Assembly: GCF_003367175.1 (NCBI RefSeq)
Contig: NZ_QRGA01000012.1
Coordinates: forward strand, 1 to 64,000
Source of the DNA: Trinickia dinghuensis
GTDB lineage: Bacteria > Pseudomonadota > Gammaproteobacteria > Burkholderiales > Burkholderiaceae
Reading direction: 5' to 3'
Length of the DNA stretch: 64,000 nt
Of this stretch, positions 17,534-26,439 are shown one piece after another. The notes beneath the pieces were generated by a model. It saw nothing but the letters and a program-made list of their open reading frames with translations. It was not told the origin of the DNA and searched no databases. The translations under genes and the position numbers were made by a program. How positions within the stretch are numbered: the stretch's first letter is position 1; each line of letters starts with the position of its first letter.

Positions 17534-18826
17534 TCAATCGACGCCGTGAAACACCGCGTCGTCCGGCCCGAGGTAGGCGGGCGGGCGCCAGGCCGCATCG
17601 CGCATCGAATGTTGCACGAGGTGATCGACGCCGAGCAGCACCGCGAAAATCGCCATCCGGACCGGAATCCCGTTGTCGGTTTGGCGGAAGATTGCCAGCC
17701 GCGGATCGTGATTGAGATCGGTGCTCAGATCGTTCGCGCCGGGACGGCTGTCGCGCGGCAGCGGGTGCATGATCAGCGTGTCGCGTCCGCACGTTGCATC
17801 GACGAGCGCCTCATTGATTTGAAAATCGGGCGTGTAGCCTTCGAACGATTCGTCGGTGAAGCGTTCTTTTTGAATGCGCGTGGCGTAGACGACGTCGGCG
17901 CCGCGCAGGCCTTTGTCCAGATCGCTCGACTGTTCCACGACGTGGCCGTTGCGGGAGATCTGATCGACGATGTAGGCGGGCATCTCGAGCGTGGGCGGCG
18001 AGATCAGCGTGAACTTGATGCCGCGATAGAGCGCGAGCAGTTTCACGAGCGAGTGCACCGTGCGGCCGTACTTGAGATCGCCGACGAGCGCGATATGCGC
18101 GCCGTCGACGATCTTGCCGAGCCGCGAAAACTCGCGCTGGATCGTATAGAGATCGAGCAGGGCCTGGCTCGGGTGCTCGCCGGGCCCGTCGCCCCCGTTG
18201 ATTACGGGCAGATTGGTCGCGCGGGCGAATTCGGCCACCGATCCTTGCTCGGGATGCCGAACGACGAGCGCGTCGACATAGCCGCTCATGACACGGCTCG
18301 TGTCGTAGATCGATTCGCCTTTCGCCATCGACGAGAACGTGAAACCCGTCGTGTCGCACACCGATCCGCCGAGCCGGCAGAACGCCGCGCCGAACGAGAC
18401 GCGCGTGCGCGTGCTCGCTTCGAAGAACAGATTGCCGAGCACCGCGCCTTCGAGCACGCGCGAAATCTTTTGCCGCCGCGCGATCGGCTGCATGACGTCG
18501 GCCACGCGAAAGAGCGCTTCTACCGATTCGCGCGAGAACTGATCGACCGACAGCAGCTGCGCCTTGCCTTCGAACAGGATCCGGCTTGCCAGCGGCGCGG
18601 AATCTACGCTTTGCGTATATCCTTCGTCGCGCGCGCTGTTGACGACGATCTCGGAGACGAAGCGTCCGACGATCTCGGGCATCGAGCGCGATTCTTGCGA
18701 ATCTTCGGGCAGAAGCCATGTATCTAAAGCCCGGCGGCTCACGCCGATACGGTTGGCGAATGCTTCGCGCGTCATGTTCATGCGGCGCATCGCGTCGCGG
18801 AGGAAGGCTTGCTGGGGGACGGTCAT
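17534..18826 (-). CDS. Aspartate carbamoyltransferase-like enzyme with N-terminal HTH-like extension
   Basis: A 430-residue protein whose residues about 90-420 form an aspartate carbamoyltransferase. The carbamoyl-phosphate motif STRTR (138-142), SMAKGES, VRHPEQG, GEHPSQALLDLYT, YATRIQKERF and HPLPR are intact, so the enzyme is probably active in pyrimidine synthesis chemistry. It is some 100 residues longer than catalytic PyrB. The extra N-terminus (residues about 8-40, MTREAFANRIGVSRRALDTW) reads like a helix-turn-helix. No pyrC, pyrI or pyrimidine gene is adjacent, so it may be a paralogue of the housekeeping pyrB. The start has a GAGG site. Confidence 0.83.
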   Translation of the reverse strand: MTVPQQAFLRDAMRRMNMTREAFANRIGVSRRALDTWLLPEDSQESRSMPEIVGRFVSEIVVNSARDEGYTQSVDSAPLASRILFEGKAQLLSVDQFSRESVEALFRVADVMQPIARRQKISRVLEGAVLGNLFFEASTRTRVSFGAAFCRLGGSVCDTTGFTFSSMAKGESIYDTSRVMSGYVDALVVRHPEQGSVAEFARATNLPVINGGDGPGEHPSQALLDLYTIQREFSRLGKIVDGAHIALVGDLKYGRTVHSLVKLLALYRGIKFTLISPPTLEMPAYIVDQISRNGHVVEQSSDLDKGLRGADVVYATRIQKERFTDESFEGYTPDFQINEALVDATCGRDTLIMHPLPRDSRPGANDLSTDLNHDPRLAIFRQTDNGIPVRMAIFAVLLGVDHLVQHSMRDAAWRPPAYLGPDDAVFHGVD

Positions 18827-18910
18827 GGGCGGGCCTCGGTCGGGTGGTATATGCGCGCTGCGTATAGTACTTCGCCCGAAGCAGAAGTCAAGAAATACCT
18901 GGAGAAACTG

Positions 18911-18940
18911 TTGGCGGCACGCGCATCGGCCCTGTACACT
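18911..18940 (+). promoter_or_regulatory. Candidate sigma-70 promoter before the DapA-like gene
   Basis: TTGGCG (18911-18916) and TACACT (18935-18940) are separated by 18 bp. Transcription would start near 18947. It could serve the DapA-like gene at 19182 and would begin almost exactly at the ATG of the small frame at 18948. Confidence 0.45.
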
Positions 18941-18947
18941 GCACCGA

Positions 18948-19064
18948 ATGGAAACGAGCCCCGTTTATTTCGCGTTGGTTGCCGCACTGCTCGGTTTGCA
19001 CAGTCTGTGCAGCCGGGGCGCCGCGCTTGCCGTTTCCAAAGAGAAAAAACAGCCGCACGTCTGA
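18948..19064 (+). CDS. Possible 38-residue membrane peptide
   Basis: A short frame beginning METSPVYFALVAALLGLHSL, a single hydrophobic segment followed by a basic tail (SKEKKQPHV). There is no ribosome site, but a candidate promoter would start transcription at the ATG, so a leaderless message is conceivable. It may equally be an untranslated leader of the downstream gene. I do not recognise it. Confidence 0.25.
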   Translation: METSPVYFALVAALLGLHSLCSRGAALAVSKEKKQPHV

Positions 19065-19181
19065 CCGGTGCACTGTGCCCGTCGGACGCGCGACGGGACG
19101 GCAGCAGCCGCATTTCTTTTTATCTCCAGCCTCCCCGGCGCCTCCCTCGGATTCGATTCGGTCACGTTTCGAGGTGAAGTA

Positions 19182-20039
19182 ATGTCGATTTTTTCCGGTA
19201 TTTGGATTCCGCTCGTGACGCCGTTTCAGGCGGGCGCGGTCGATCATCGCGCGCTGGCCGCGCTCGTCGCCCGCTATCGCGACGCGGGCGTGGCCGGTTT
19301 CGCCGCGCTCGGTACGACGGGCGAGCCGGCGGCGATGTCGGACGAGGAGCAAGACGCCGTGCTTGCGACGATACTGCGAGCGGCGGAAGGCCTGCCCGTG
19401 ATCGCGGGCGTGTCGGGCAACCAAACGGTTGCGGTGCGCGAGCGCGTCTCGTGGCTCGGCGATCGGCCGATCGACGGCGTGCTGATTGCCGCGCCGTATT
19501 ACATCCGGCCGTCCCAAGCCGGCATCGCCGATTATTTTTCGACGCTGGCCGAGGCAAGCGCGAAGCCCATCGTCATCTACGACATTCCGTACCGGACCGG
19601 TGTGCGGATCGAACTCGACACGCTGCTCGCGCTCGCCGCTCATCCTCGCATCGAGGCGATCAAGGATTGCGCGTGCTCGCCCGAGACGACGCTGGCATTG
19701 ATCCTCGACGGACGGCTCCGAGTCTTGGCGGGCAACGACGACGCGATGTTCACGTCGATGTGCATGGGGGGAGCCGGTGCAATTGCCGCGACGGCTCACG
19801 TGCGCACCGAGCGTTTCGTCGCGATGCATCGGGCACTGGCCCGCGGCGATCTCGAGCAAGGCCGCGCGATTTATCACGAACTGGCGCCGCTGCTGCGCGC
19901 GCTGGCGTCCGAACCGAACCCCGCGCCGGTGAAGGCTGCGCTGGCGGCGGAAGGCTGGATCGCCAACGAATTGCGTGCACCGATGATGCCCGCTAGCGAG
20001 GCGCTCTCTCGTGAGCTGGCCGCGTTGTTAACGGTGTGA
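19182..20039 (+). CDS. DapA-family aldolase (4-hydroxy-tetrahydrodipicolinate synthase-like)
   Basis: A 285-residue (beta/alpha)8 class I aldolase. The Schiff-base lysine is K161 (AIKDCA) and the catalytic tyrosine Y133 (YDIPYRTG), at the same numbers as in E. coli DapA, and the GTTGE motif (residues 44-48) is present. The family includes lysine-pathway DapA but also sialate lyases, sugar-acid dehydratases and other pyruvate aldolases, so the substrate is uncertain; nothing else of lysine synthesis is nearby. The ATG has a GAGGTGAA site. The 3' end overlaps the convergent rhodanese gene by 47 bp. Confidence 0.87.
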   Translation: MSIFSGIWIPLVTPFQAGAVDHRALAALVARYRDAGVAGFAALGTTGEPAAMSDEEQDAVLATILRAAEGLPVIAGVSGNQTVAVRERVSWLGDRPIDGVLIAAPYYIRPSQAGIADYFSTLAEASAKPIVIYDIPYRTGVRIELDTLLALAAHPRIEAIKDCACSPETTLALILDGRLRVLAGNDDAMFTSMCMGGAGAIAATAHVRTERFVAMHRALARGDLEQGRAIYHELAPLLRALASEPNPAPVKAALAAEGWIANELRAPMMPASEALSRELAALLTV

Positions 20040-20478
20040 CCCATGCAGCGGGCGGGGGCGAGGGTGCCGCGTCGGCTTCGGTCGCCAGCGTGAAGCCTTC
20101 GTCCAGCCAGCCCGTGATACCGCCGATCATGATCTTCACGGGGCGGCCGAGCTTCGCCAAACGGATCGCGCCACGCGTCGCGCCGTTGCAGTGCGGTCCC
20201 GCGCAATACGTCACGAAGACGGTGTCGGGTGCGTATTGGGTGAGCTTGGAGGCGATGATCTTGCCGTGCGGCAAGTTGACCGCGCCCGGCACGTGCCCCG
20301 CGGCGAACAGCGACGGGCTGCGTACATCGAGTAGGACGAAATCGGCCAGGCCCTTGACGACGAGCGCGTCGTGGACGTCGGCGCAATCCGTTTCGAAACG
20401 CAGGCTCGACTCGAAGTGCGCGAGGGCGGCTTCGCTGGGCGCGGGTGCAACGGCGATGACGGACGATAGAGTACCCAT
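19993..20478 (-). CDS. Rhodanese-like domain protein
   Basis: A 161-residue single-domain rhodanese (residues about 25-140) with the persulfide-forming cysteine in the loop TYCAGPHCNGAT (C92). It has no signal peptide and should act in the cytosol in sulfur transfer or redox defence. It is divergent from an FtrA/GlxA-type AraC regulator, an arrangement often seen for rhodanese genes controlled by FtrA. The 3' end runs 47 bp into the convergent DapA-like gene. Confidence 0.9.
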   Translation of the reverse strand: MGTLSSVIAVAPAPSEAALAHFESSLRFETDCADVHDALVVKGLADFVLLDVRSPSLFAAGHVPGAVNLPHGKIIASKLTQYAPDTVFVTYCAGPHCNGATRGAIRLAKLGRPVKIMIGGITGWLDEGFTLATEADAAPSPPPAAWVTPLTTRPAHERAPR

Positions 20479-20630
20479 GATTGCCTCTTTATTGGTGATG
20501 AGTTAGCGAGTCGCCGATCGTTCGGATCGCTGACCGTTCGTTTAGGGATCGTCGATGCGTATGGGCATTATTGCCATTCATCGTCACGGAAGGCAGTGGC
20601 GTAATCGACAACCTCCGGTAACATCGCGCC

Positions 20631-21611
20631 ATGGACTCTCATCTCGTCGTAGCCGTCGCATACGATCGGCTTTGCACCTTTGAGTTCGGCTGCGTGGTCG
20701 AACTGTTCGCGCTGCCGCGTCCGGAACTGGGCGTGGAGTGGTATCGCTTCGCCGTGTGCGCCGCCGAGGACGGACCGATTCGTGCGGCCGGCGGAGTCAC
20801 GCTGTCCGCGCCGCATACCCTCAAGCTGCTCGATCGTGCCGACACAATCGTCATCCCTGGCTGGCGCGATGCGGACGAGCCGCCCCCCGAGCCGCTGCTG
20901 CGCAAGCTGCGCGCGGCAGCGCGCCGTGGAGCGAGGCTTTGCTCTATTTGTTCGGGCGTGTTCGTTCTCGCCGCGGCCGGCGCACTCGACGGTAAGACCG
21001 TGACCACGCACTGGCGCTATGCACAGAAGCTGCAAGCGCGATATCCGGCGTTACACGTTGCACCCGATGCGCTCTACGTCGACGAAGGGGCGATAGTGAC
21101 CTCGGCCGGATCCGCGGCCGGGCTCGACATGCTGCTGCATCTCGTGCGCCGCGATTATGGCGGGGCCGTGGCCAATCGCGTGGCGCAGCGGCTCGTCGTG
21201 CCGCCGCATCGCGACGGCGGGCAGGCGCAGTTCGTTCCGCGGCCGATGCCGCCCGAAAACGACGGAGGACGCCTGGCGCGCTTGATCGATTGGATGCGTG
21301 CGCACGCGGCGTCGGCGCATACCGTCGAATCGCTGGCGCAGCGCGCGTCGATGAGCGGGAGAACGTTGCAAAGGCGCTTTCGCGAGGCGACCGGATTCGG
21401 CCCCTACGAGTGGCTGATACGCGAACGCATCGCGCTGGCCAAAGACATGCTGGAAACGCGGCCGCGCTTGTCGATCGGCGTCATCGCGGAGCGGGCCGGG
21501 TTCGGCTCGGAGGAGTCGATGCGCCGGCATTTCCGGCGCATCGCCATGACGAGCCCGGCCGCGTATCGGCTGCAATTTGCGCGCCAGCACGGTGCGCTCA
21601 AAAGCGCTTGA
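20631..21611 (+). CDS. ftrA: GlxA/FtrA-type AraC transcriptional regulator
   Basis: A 326-residue regulator: an N-terminal DJ-1/PfpI-like domain (about 1-190, with the nucleophile-elbow type stretch SICSGVFVLAAAG) and a C-terminal AraC double helix-turn-helix (about 225-318, ESLAQRASMSGRTLQRRFREATG). This fusion defines the GlxA/FtrA group. It faces the rhodanese gene across a 152-bp spacer, and FtrA proteins commonly activate such a neighbour. The hydroxyproline dehydratase lies 44 bp downstream and could be co-transcribed. Confidence 0.85.
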   Translation: MDSHLVVAVAYDRLCTFEFGCVVELFALPRPELGVEWYRFAVCAAEDGPIRAAGGVTLSAPHTLKLLDRADTIVIPGWRDADEPPPEPLLRKLRAAARRGARLCSICSGVFVLAAAGALDGKTVTTHWRYAQKLQARYPALHVAPDALYVDEGAIVTSAGSAAGLDMLLHLVRRDYGGAVANRVAQRLVVPPHRDGGQAQFVPRPMPPENDGGRLARLIDWMRAHAASAHTVESLAQRASMSGRTLQRRFREATGFGPYEWLIRERIALAKDMLETRPRLSIGVIAERAGFGSEESMRRHFRRIAMTSPAAYRLQFARQHGALKSA

Positions 21612-21655
21612 ATTCGTAAACAACGCCTAGGCAACTGACCGAGGGAAGATCACTC

Positions 21656-22663
21656 ATGAAACCCACTCGCACTATTTCTACCGTTGAGGTTCATACCGGC
21701 GGCGAAGCGTTTCGTATCGTCACGAGCGGCTTGCCGCGTCTGCCCGGGGCGACGATCGTTCAGCGCCGCGCATGGCTCAAGGAAAACGCCGACCAGATTC
21801 GCCGCGCGCTCATGTTCGAGCCGCGCGGTCATGCGGATATGTACGGGGGGTATCTCACCGAGCCCGTGTCGCCCGGCGCCGATTTCGGCGTGATTTTCCT
21901 GCACAACGAGGGGTATAGCGATCATTGCGGGCACGGTGTCATTGCACTATCGACCGCAGCCGTCGAGCTGGGCTGGGTGCAACGGACGACGCCCGAAACG
22001 CGGGTCGGTATCGATGCGCCGTGTGGCTTCATCGAAGCGTTCGTGAAGTGGGACGGCGAGCATGCTGGCACCGTTCGCTTCGTGAACGTCCCGTCTTTCC
22101 TCTGGAAGCGCGACGTAACCGTCGAGACGCCGACTTTCGGAAAGGTCACGGGCGATATCGCTTACGGCGGCGCGTTCTATTTCTATGTGGACGGCGCTCC
22201 GTTCGGCCTGCCGGTTCGCGAATCGGCGGTAGAGCAGCTCATCCGCTTCGGCGCGGAGGTGAAGGAAGCCGCAAACAAGGCTTTCCCCGTACAGCACCCG
22301 GAAATTCCGGAGATCAACCATATCTACGGCACGATCATCGCGAACGAGCCGCGGCATCCCGGCTCCACCCAGGCGAACTGCTGCGTGTTCGCGGACCGCG
22401 AAGTCGATCGCTCGCCTACGGGATCGGGGACGGGAGGACGCGTCGCGCAGCTGTACCAGCGTGGCGAACTGAAGGCAGGCGAAACGCTAGTGAACGAATC
22501 GATCGTCGGCACGGTTTTCAAGGGCCGAGTGCTGAAAGAGACGTCAGTTCAGGGAATCCCCGCCGTAATTCCCGAGGTAGAGGGAGAAGCCTATATCTGC
22601 GGCTTTGCCCAATGGATCATCGACGAGCGCGATCCGCTGACGTACGGGTTCCTCGTGCGTTGA
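21656..22663 (+). CDS. Proline racemase family, probable trans-3-hydroxy-L-proline dehydratase
   Basis: A 335-residue proline racemase-fold enzyme. Proline racemases and hydroxyproline epimerases use two catalytic cysteines. Here the first is present (C91 in SDHCGHG) but the second position is Thr (T255 in DRSPTGSGTG). The Cys/Thr pair is the established mark of trans-3-hydroxy-L-proline dehydratases, which give pyrroline-2-carboxylate. The reading starts with a GAGGGAAG site. The gene sits behind the FtrA-type regulator; no pyrroline reductase is next to it. Confidence 0.85.
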   Translation: MKPTRTISTVEVHTGGEAFRIVTSGLPRLPGATIVQRRAWLKENADQIRRALMFEPRGHADMYGGYLTEPVSPGADFGVIFLHNEGYSDHCGHGVIALSTAAVELGWVQRTTPETRVGIDAPCGFIEAFVKWDGEHAGTVRFVNVPSFLWKRDVTVETPTFGKVTGDIAYGGAFYFYVDGAPFGLPVRESAVEQLIRFGAEVKEAANKAFPVQHPEIPEINHIYGTIIANEPRHPGSTQANCCVFADREVDRSPTGSGTGGRVAQLYQRGELKAGETLVNESIVGTVFKGRVLKETSVQGIPAVIPEVEGEAYICGFAQWIIDERDPLTYGFLVR

Positions 22664-22708
22664 GGCTTCGGCGTCGATCGTTATAAGACTCGGGCGTCGA
22701 TACCGGCC

Positions 22709-22726
22709 CGCTCGCTTCAGCGAGCG
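22709..22726. terminator. Hairpin at the 3' end of the TPR gene
   Basis: CGCTCGC and GCGAGCG form a perfect 7-bp stem with a TTCA loop. It overlaps the stop codon of the minus-strand TPR gene and lies 46 bp after the convergent dehydratase gene. There is no T tract, so function as a terminator is uncertain. Confidence 0.4.
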
Positions 22727-24462
22727 TCGCCGCCCGCTACGGTCGAGGCACGTGCGCCCAACGCAAGCGTGATCCTTTCGATCACGCTATCCCAATCGCC
22801 GAGCGTCGGCTGACGGAAAAGGCGCGCGCTCGGATACCAAGGGGTGTCCTCGCGCTCGAGCATCCAGCGCCAGCAGGTATCCAGCCGGTTCAAGATCCAC
22901 ACGGGCTTGTTCATCGCGCCGGCCAGGTGGGCCGTCGACGTATCGACGGAGATGATGAGATCCAGGTTGTCGACGAGCGCCGCCGTATCGGCGAAATCGG
23001 TAAGCTGCTCGGTCCAGTCGATCACATGCCGGCTTGCTTCATGGCGCTCGCGCATCGCGCTTAGTTGTTGCACGGCCTTCTCGCCTTTTTGCAGGCTGAA
23101 GAATTGCACGCCTGGCACTTCCATGATCGGTGCGAAGCGATCGACGCCGAGCGATCTGCGCGCATCGTTTTTGCGCAACTCCGGCACATGAGGGCGATGG
23201 CCGCCAGCCCAGACCAAGCCGACTTTCAGCGCGTTTCGCGGCACCGCTTCCTCGATACGGACCCGCCATTGCGCCGAGGCTTGCGCGTCGGCGAACAGGT
23301 ACGGCGTATCGGCCGGGATCGTCGATGCGATCGTGCCCAGCGCGAGCGGCAAGCTCAAGAGCGGGCAATGAAAGTCGAACGCGGGCAGCGGCTCGCCGGC
23401 AGTCACGAGTTCGTCGACGCCCGCGAGCCCGGTGAGCAAGCGCTTCAATTCAGGCTGTACTTCGAGTACGACGCGAGCGCCTTGCTTCGCCACGAGCGCG
23501 GCATAGCGGCAGAACTGCAGCGTATCGCCAAGACCTTGCTCGGCGTGAAGCAGGATCGTTTTTCCCGCGAGCGGGGCGTCGCCGAGCCATAGCGGCACGT
23601 CGAACGCGCGCCGGCTTGGCGCGATACGCTTGCGCTGCCAACGCCACTCGTACTCGGCGAAGCCGGCCGCGAGATCGCCCGTTTGCAGCAAGCAGAGCGC
23701 ACGATTCCAGTGGACCTCGGCGGAATCGGGCGTGAGCTTCATTGCGCGCTCGTAACACGCGAGCGCGTCGGCATGCCGATTCATATCGACGAACGTGAGG
23801 CCGAGGTTGTTCCAAGCATCGGCGAAGCCCGGCATTGCGGCCAAGGCGCGTTCGTAACTGGCCTGCGCATCGAGCGGGCGATTGAGATCGGACAGCGCGT
23901 TCGCGCGATTGCTCCAGGCCTCGGCGTAGTTCGGATGCAGGGCGAGCGCCCGGTCGCAACTGGCGAGGGCATCCTCGGGCAAGCCAAGGTCGCGCAACGC
24001 GCAACTGCGGTTGCTCCATGCCTCGGGGAAATCGGGCTTGGCAGCGAGCACTTTCTCGAAGCTGGCGAGCGCTTCGTCCGGGCGATTCAAACCCGCGAGC
24101 GCAATACCGCGATTGTTCTGGGCATCGACGAAACCGCTCTTGAGGGTCAGTGCGCGGTTGGCCGCGGCGAGCGCCGCGTCGTGTCGGCCAACAGCGTTCA
24201 GCGCGAACGCCAGATTCGAATGCACGGGGGCTTGCTTCCCGTCGATCTCGAGCGCTCGCATTAGGAACGAGACCCCTTCGTCATAGCGCTTCGCTTGCAG
24301 CGCCAACGCGCCCAGCAACTGCAGCGCATCGAAATGACGAGGACGAAGCGAGAGAATCTCGTGATAGACGGTTTCCGCTTCGGCGAGGGCGCCGTTTTGC
24401 TGAAGCTCGACGGCCTCGCGAAGCAGATTGTCGATGTGTCGTGGGCTGCCGGGCTTGATCAT
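22717..24462 (-). CDS. TPR protein with GT9-like C-terminal domain
   Basis: A 581-residue protein with about eight TPR repeats (residues about 5-285; recurring AxSNLAxALNxxGRxxxA patterns) followed by a domain (about 300-560) that resembles heptosyltransferase-type GT9 enzymes: LHAEQGLGDTLQFCRY, GLVWAGG, and NLDLIISVDTSTAHLAGAM. This architecture is common in proteobacteria; the acceptor is unknown. No signal peptide. The start lies 7 bp after the SDR gene stop, so it is likely last in an operon with arsR, the flavin reductase and the SDR gene. Confidence 0.85.
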   Translation of the reverse strand: MIKPGSPRHIDNLLREAVELQQNGALAEAETVYHEILSLRPRHFDALQLLGALALQAKRYDEGVSFLMRALEIDGKQAPVHSNLAFALNAVGRHDAALAAANRALTLKSGFVDAQNNRGIALAGLNRPDEALASFEKVLAAKPDFPEAWSNRSCALRDLGLPEDALASCDRALALHPNYAEAWSNRANALSDLNRPLDAQASYERALAAMPGFADAWNNLGLTFVDMNRHADALACYERAMKLTPDSAEVHWNRALCLLQTGDLAAGFAEYEWRWQRKRIAPSRRAFDVPLWLGDAPLAGKTILLHAEQGLGDTLQFCRYAALVAKQGARVVLEVQPELKRLLTGLAGVDELVTAGEPLPAFDFHCPLLSLPLALGTIASTIPADTPYLFADAQASAQWRVRIEEAVPRNALKVGLVWAGGHRPHVPELRKNDARRSLGVDRFAPIMEVPGVQFFSLQKGEKAVQQLSAMRERHEASRHVIDWTEQLTDFADTAALVDNLDLIISVDTSTAHLAGAMNKPVWILNRLDTCWRWMLEREDTPWYPSARLFRQPTLGDWDSVIERITLALGARASTVAGGDAR

Positions 24463-24469
24463 GCACCGA

Positions 24470-25240
24470 TTATAGCGACCGGATGTCCGCGGTCGGCGTT
24501 TGCCCGAACGTGTCGGAGAGCAGGTAGTCCGCGAATTTACCTGCGGCTTCCTCGGGTGACGTCAACTGCCCCGAACGCTTCATTTCGGCGAAGCGCTCGC
24601 GCAGCGGGAATCGCGCCTCGTCGATCCCTCGGATTTGCCCTTGCATTTCCGTATCGACGACCCCCGGTGCGACGCTCGCCACGCGCAGTCCGCGCTCGGC
24701 ATCGAGAGCGGCCGCACGGGCGTGATGATCGAGTGCTGCTTTCGTCGCGCAGTAGATGTTCCATCCCGGGTAGGGATTGCGCGCGGCGCCGCTCGACACG
24801 TGGGCGATGCGCCGGTCGGGCACGTTTGCCGTGACGGCCGAGAACGCGCCGGCCAGCATGAGCGGCGCGGCGACGTTCAACGCGACGGCGGAGGCAATAT
24901 CGGCTGGCGGCTGCACGGCGCTCGGCCCAACGGGGCCGAGCGTTCCCGCATTGTTGACGAGCAGGGCGCGCTCGGCGCCGCTCAGGAACGCGGCGAGTGT
25001 GTGCCCGGCGAGCCACTGCGCGAGCTTGCCGCTGTCGGAGAGGTCGAGTTCGACTTCGTCGAAGCGGCCCGGCAATGCGGCCTGATTGGACGCATCGGCC
25101 GCCGCCGGTACTCGGCGGGACCTCGCGATGCCGAGCACGTCGATCCCGCGCGCGCGCAACGCATCGACGAGCGCGGCACCGATGCCGCGCGTGTGCCCGG
25201 TAACGATCGCCTTGGTGACGGGATGTGAAGTGCCAGCCAT
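24470..25240 (-). CDS. SDR family oxidoreductase
   Basis: A 256-residue short-chain dehydrogenase/reductase. The nucleotide motif is TGHTRGIGAA (a TGxxxGIG variant), NNAG stands in LVNNAGTLG, and the catalytic YxxxK is YCATK with an upstream Ser (HVSSGAA). The NADPH or NADH preference and substrate are not clear. It is 15 bp downstream of the Old Yellow Enzyme gene and 7 bp before the TPR gene, so it is probably co-transcribed. Confidence 0.88.
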   Translation of the reverse strand: MAGTSHPVTKAIVTGHTRGIGAALVDALRARGIDVLGIARSRRVPAAADASNQAALPGRFDEVELDLSDSGKLAQWLAGHTLAAFLSGAERALLVNNAGTLGPVGPSAVQPPADIASAVALNVAAPLMLAGAFSAVTANVPDRRIAHVSSGAARNPYPGWNIYCATKAALDHHARAAALDAERGLRVASVAPGVVDTEMQGQIRGIDEARFPLRERFAEMKRSGQLTSPEEAAGKFADYLLSDTFGQTPTADIRSL

Positions 25241-25255
25241 ATTGGAGACCCTATA

Positions 25256-26314
25256 TCAAGCGGTTTCGAGCGTGGGGTAGTCGACGTATCCCACGGGCCC
25301 CGCGGCGTAGTACGTCTCGGGGTTCGGTTTGTTCAACGGCGCATCGAGCTTGAAGCGCGTCGGCAAATCGGGGTTCGCGATGAAGAGCTGGCCCCAGGCG
25401 ACGGCATCGGCTTCGCCTGCGTCGAGCGTTTGCTGCGCCGTGTCCTTCGTGAACTTTTCGTTCGCGATGTAGACGCCGCCGAATGCTTGCTTCAGCGACG
25501 GCCCGAGACGGTTCTCGCCGAGCGACTCGCGGGCCGCGATGAACGCGATGCGGCGCTTGCCGAGTTCGCGGGCCACGTACCCGAACGTTTCTGCCGGGTT
25601 CGAATCGCCCATCGTATGCGCATCGCCGCGCGGCGCCAAGTGAACGCCCACGCGTGCGGCGCCCCAAACCGCGATGCACTCGTCCACGACTTCGAGCAAG
25701 AGACGTGCGCGGTTCTCGAGCGAGCCGCCGTAGGCGTCGGCACGCAGGTTCGTGCTGTCTTGCAGGAACTGGTCGAGCAGGTAGCCGTTCGCGCCGTGCA
25801 CCTCGACACCGTCGAAGCCGGCGGCCTTTGCGTTCTCCGCGCCCTTGCGGAATGCGGCGACGACGTGGCGGATTTCATCCAATTCGAGCGCGCGCGGCGT
25901 GACGAACGGACGCTGCGGACGCACGAGGCTCACATGGCCGTTCGGCGCGATCGCGCTGGGGGCCACGGGCAGTTCGCCGTTCAGGAAGATCGGATCGGAG
26001 ATTCGGCCCACGTGCCAGAGCTGCAAGAAGATGCGGCCGCCCGCGGCGTGCACGGCATCGGTCACGATCTTCCATCCGGCCACTTGCTCGTCGGACCAGA
26101 TGCCGGGCGTGGCGGCATAGCCGACGCCTTGCGGCGTGACCGACGTCGCTTCGCTGAGAATCAGGCCGGCCGAGGCGCGATCGGCGTAGTACTGGGCCAT
26201 CATCGAGTTCGGCAGGCGTTCGTCGCCGGCGCGTTGCCGCGTGAGCGGGGCCATGATGACGCGGTTGGGCAGCGTCAGGTCGCCGACGACGAGCGGATCG
26301 AACAAAGTAGGCAT
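25256..26314 (-). CDS. Alkene reductase, Old Yellow Enzyme family (NemA-like)
   Basis: A 352-residue FMN-dependent ene-reductase that uses NADPH to reduce activated C=C bonds, for example in quinones, maleimides or nitrate esters. The family signatures RVIMAPLTRQRA, QLWHVGRIS, VEVHGANGYLLDQFLQD and the C-terminal barrel are intact, and the length is normal. A single-domain NemA-type enzyme. It lies 125 bp after an ArsR-family gene on the same strand, a frequent pairing in which the regulator senses electrophiles. Confidence 0.9.
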   Translation of the reverse strand: MPTLFDPLVVGDLTLPNRVIMAPLTRQRAGDERLPNSMMAQYYADRASAGLILSEATSVTPQGVGYAATPGIWSDEQVAGWKIVTDAVHAAGGRIFLQLWHVGRISDPIFLNGELPVAPSAIAPNGHVSLVRPQRPFVTPRALELDEIRHVVAAFRKGAENAKAAGFDGVEVHGANGYLLDQFLQDSTNLRADAYGGSLENRARLLLEVVDECIAVWGAARVGVHLAPRGDAHTMGDSNPAETFGYVARELGKRRIAFIAARESLGENRLGPSLKQAFGGVYIANEKFTKDTAQQTLDAGEADAVAWGQLFIANPDLPTRFKLDAPLNKPNPETYYAAGPVGYVDYPTLETA

Positions 26315-26439
26315 GGCAAGTTTTCCTCATGTGCGCGGCACGCAAGGGCGTGGACCGCGGTACTGTGCAAACGTGAATGCAATCGATTGGACTGCTTGCG
26401 AACGTTCGGGCAGAGCGTGGCGTATGCCTTAGCGCTGCC

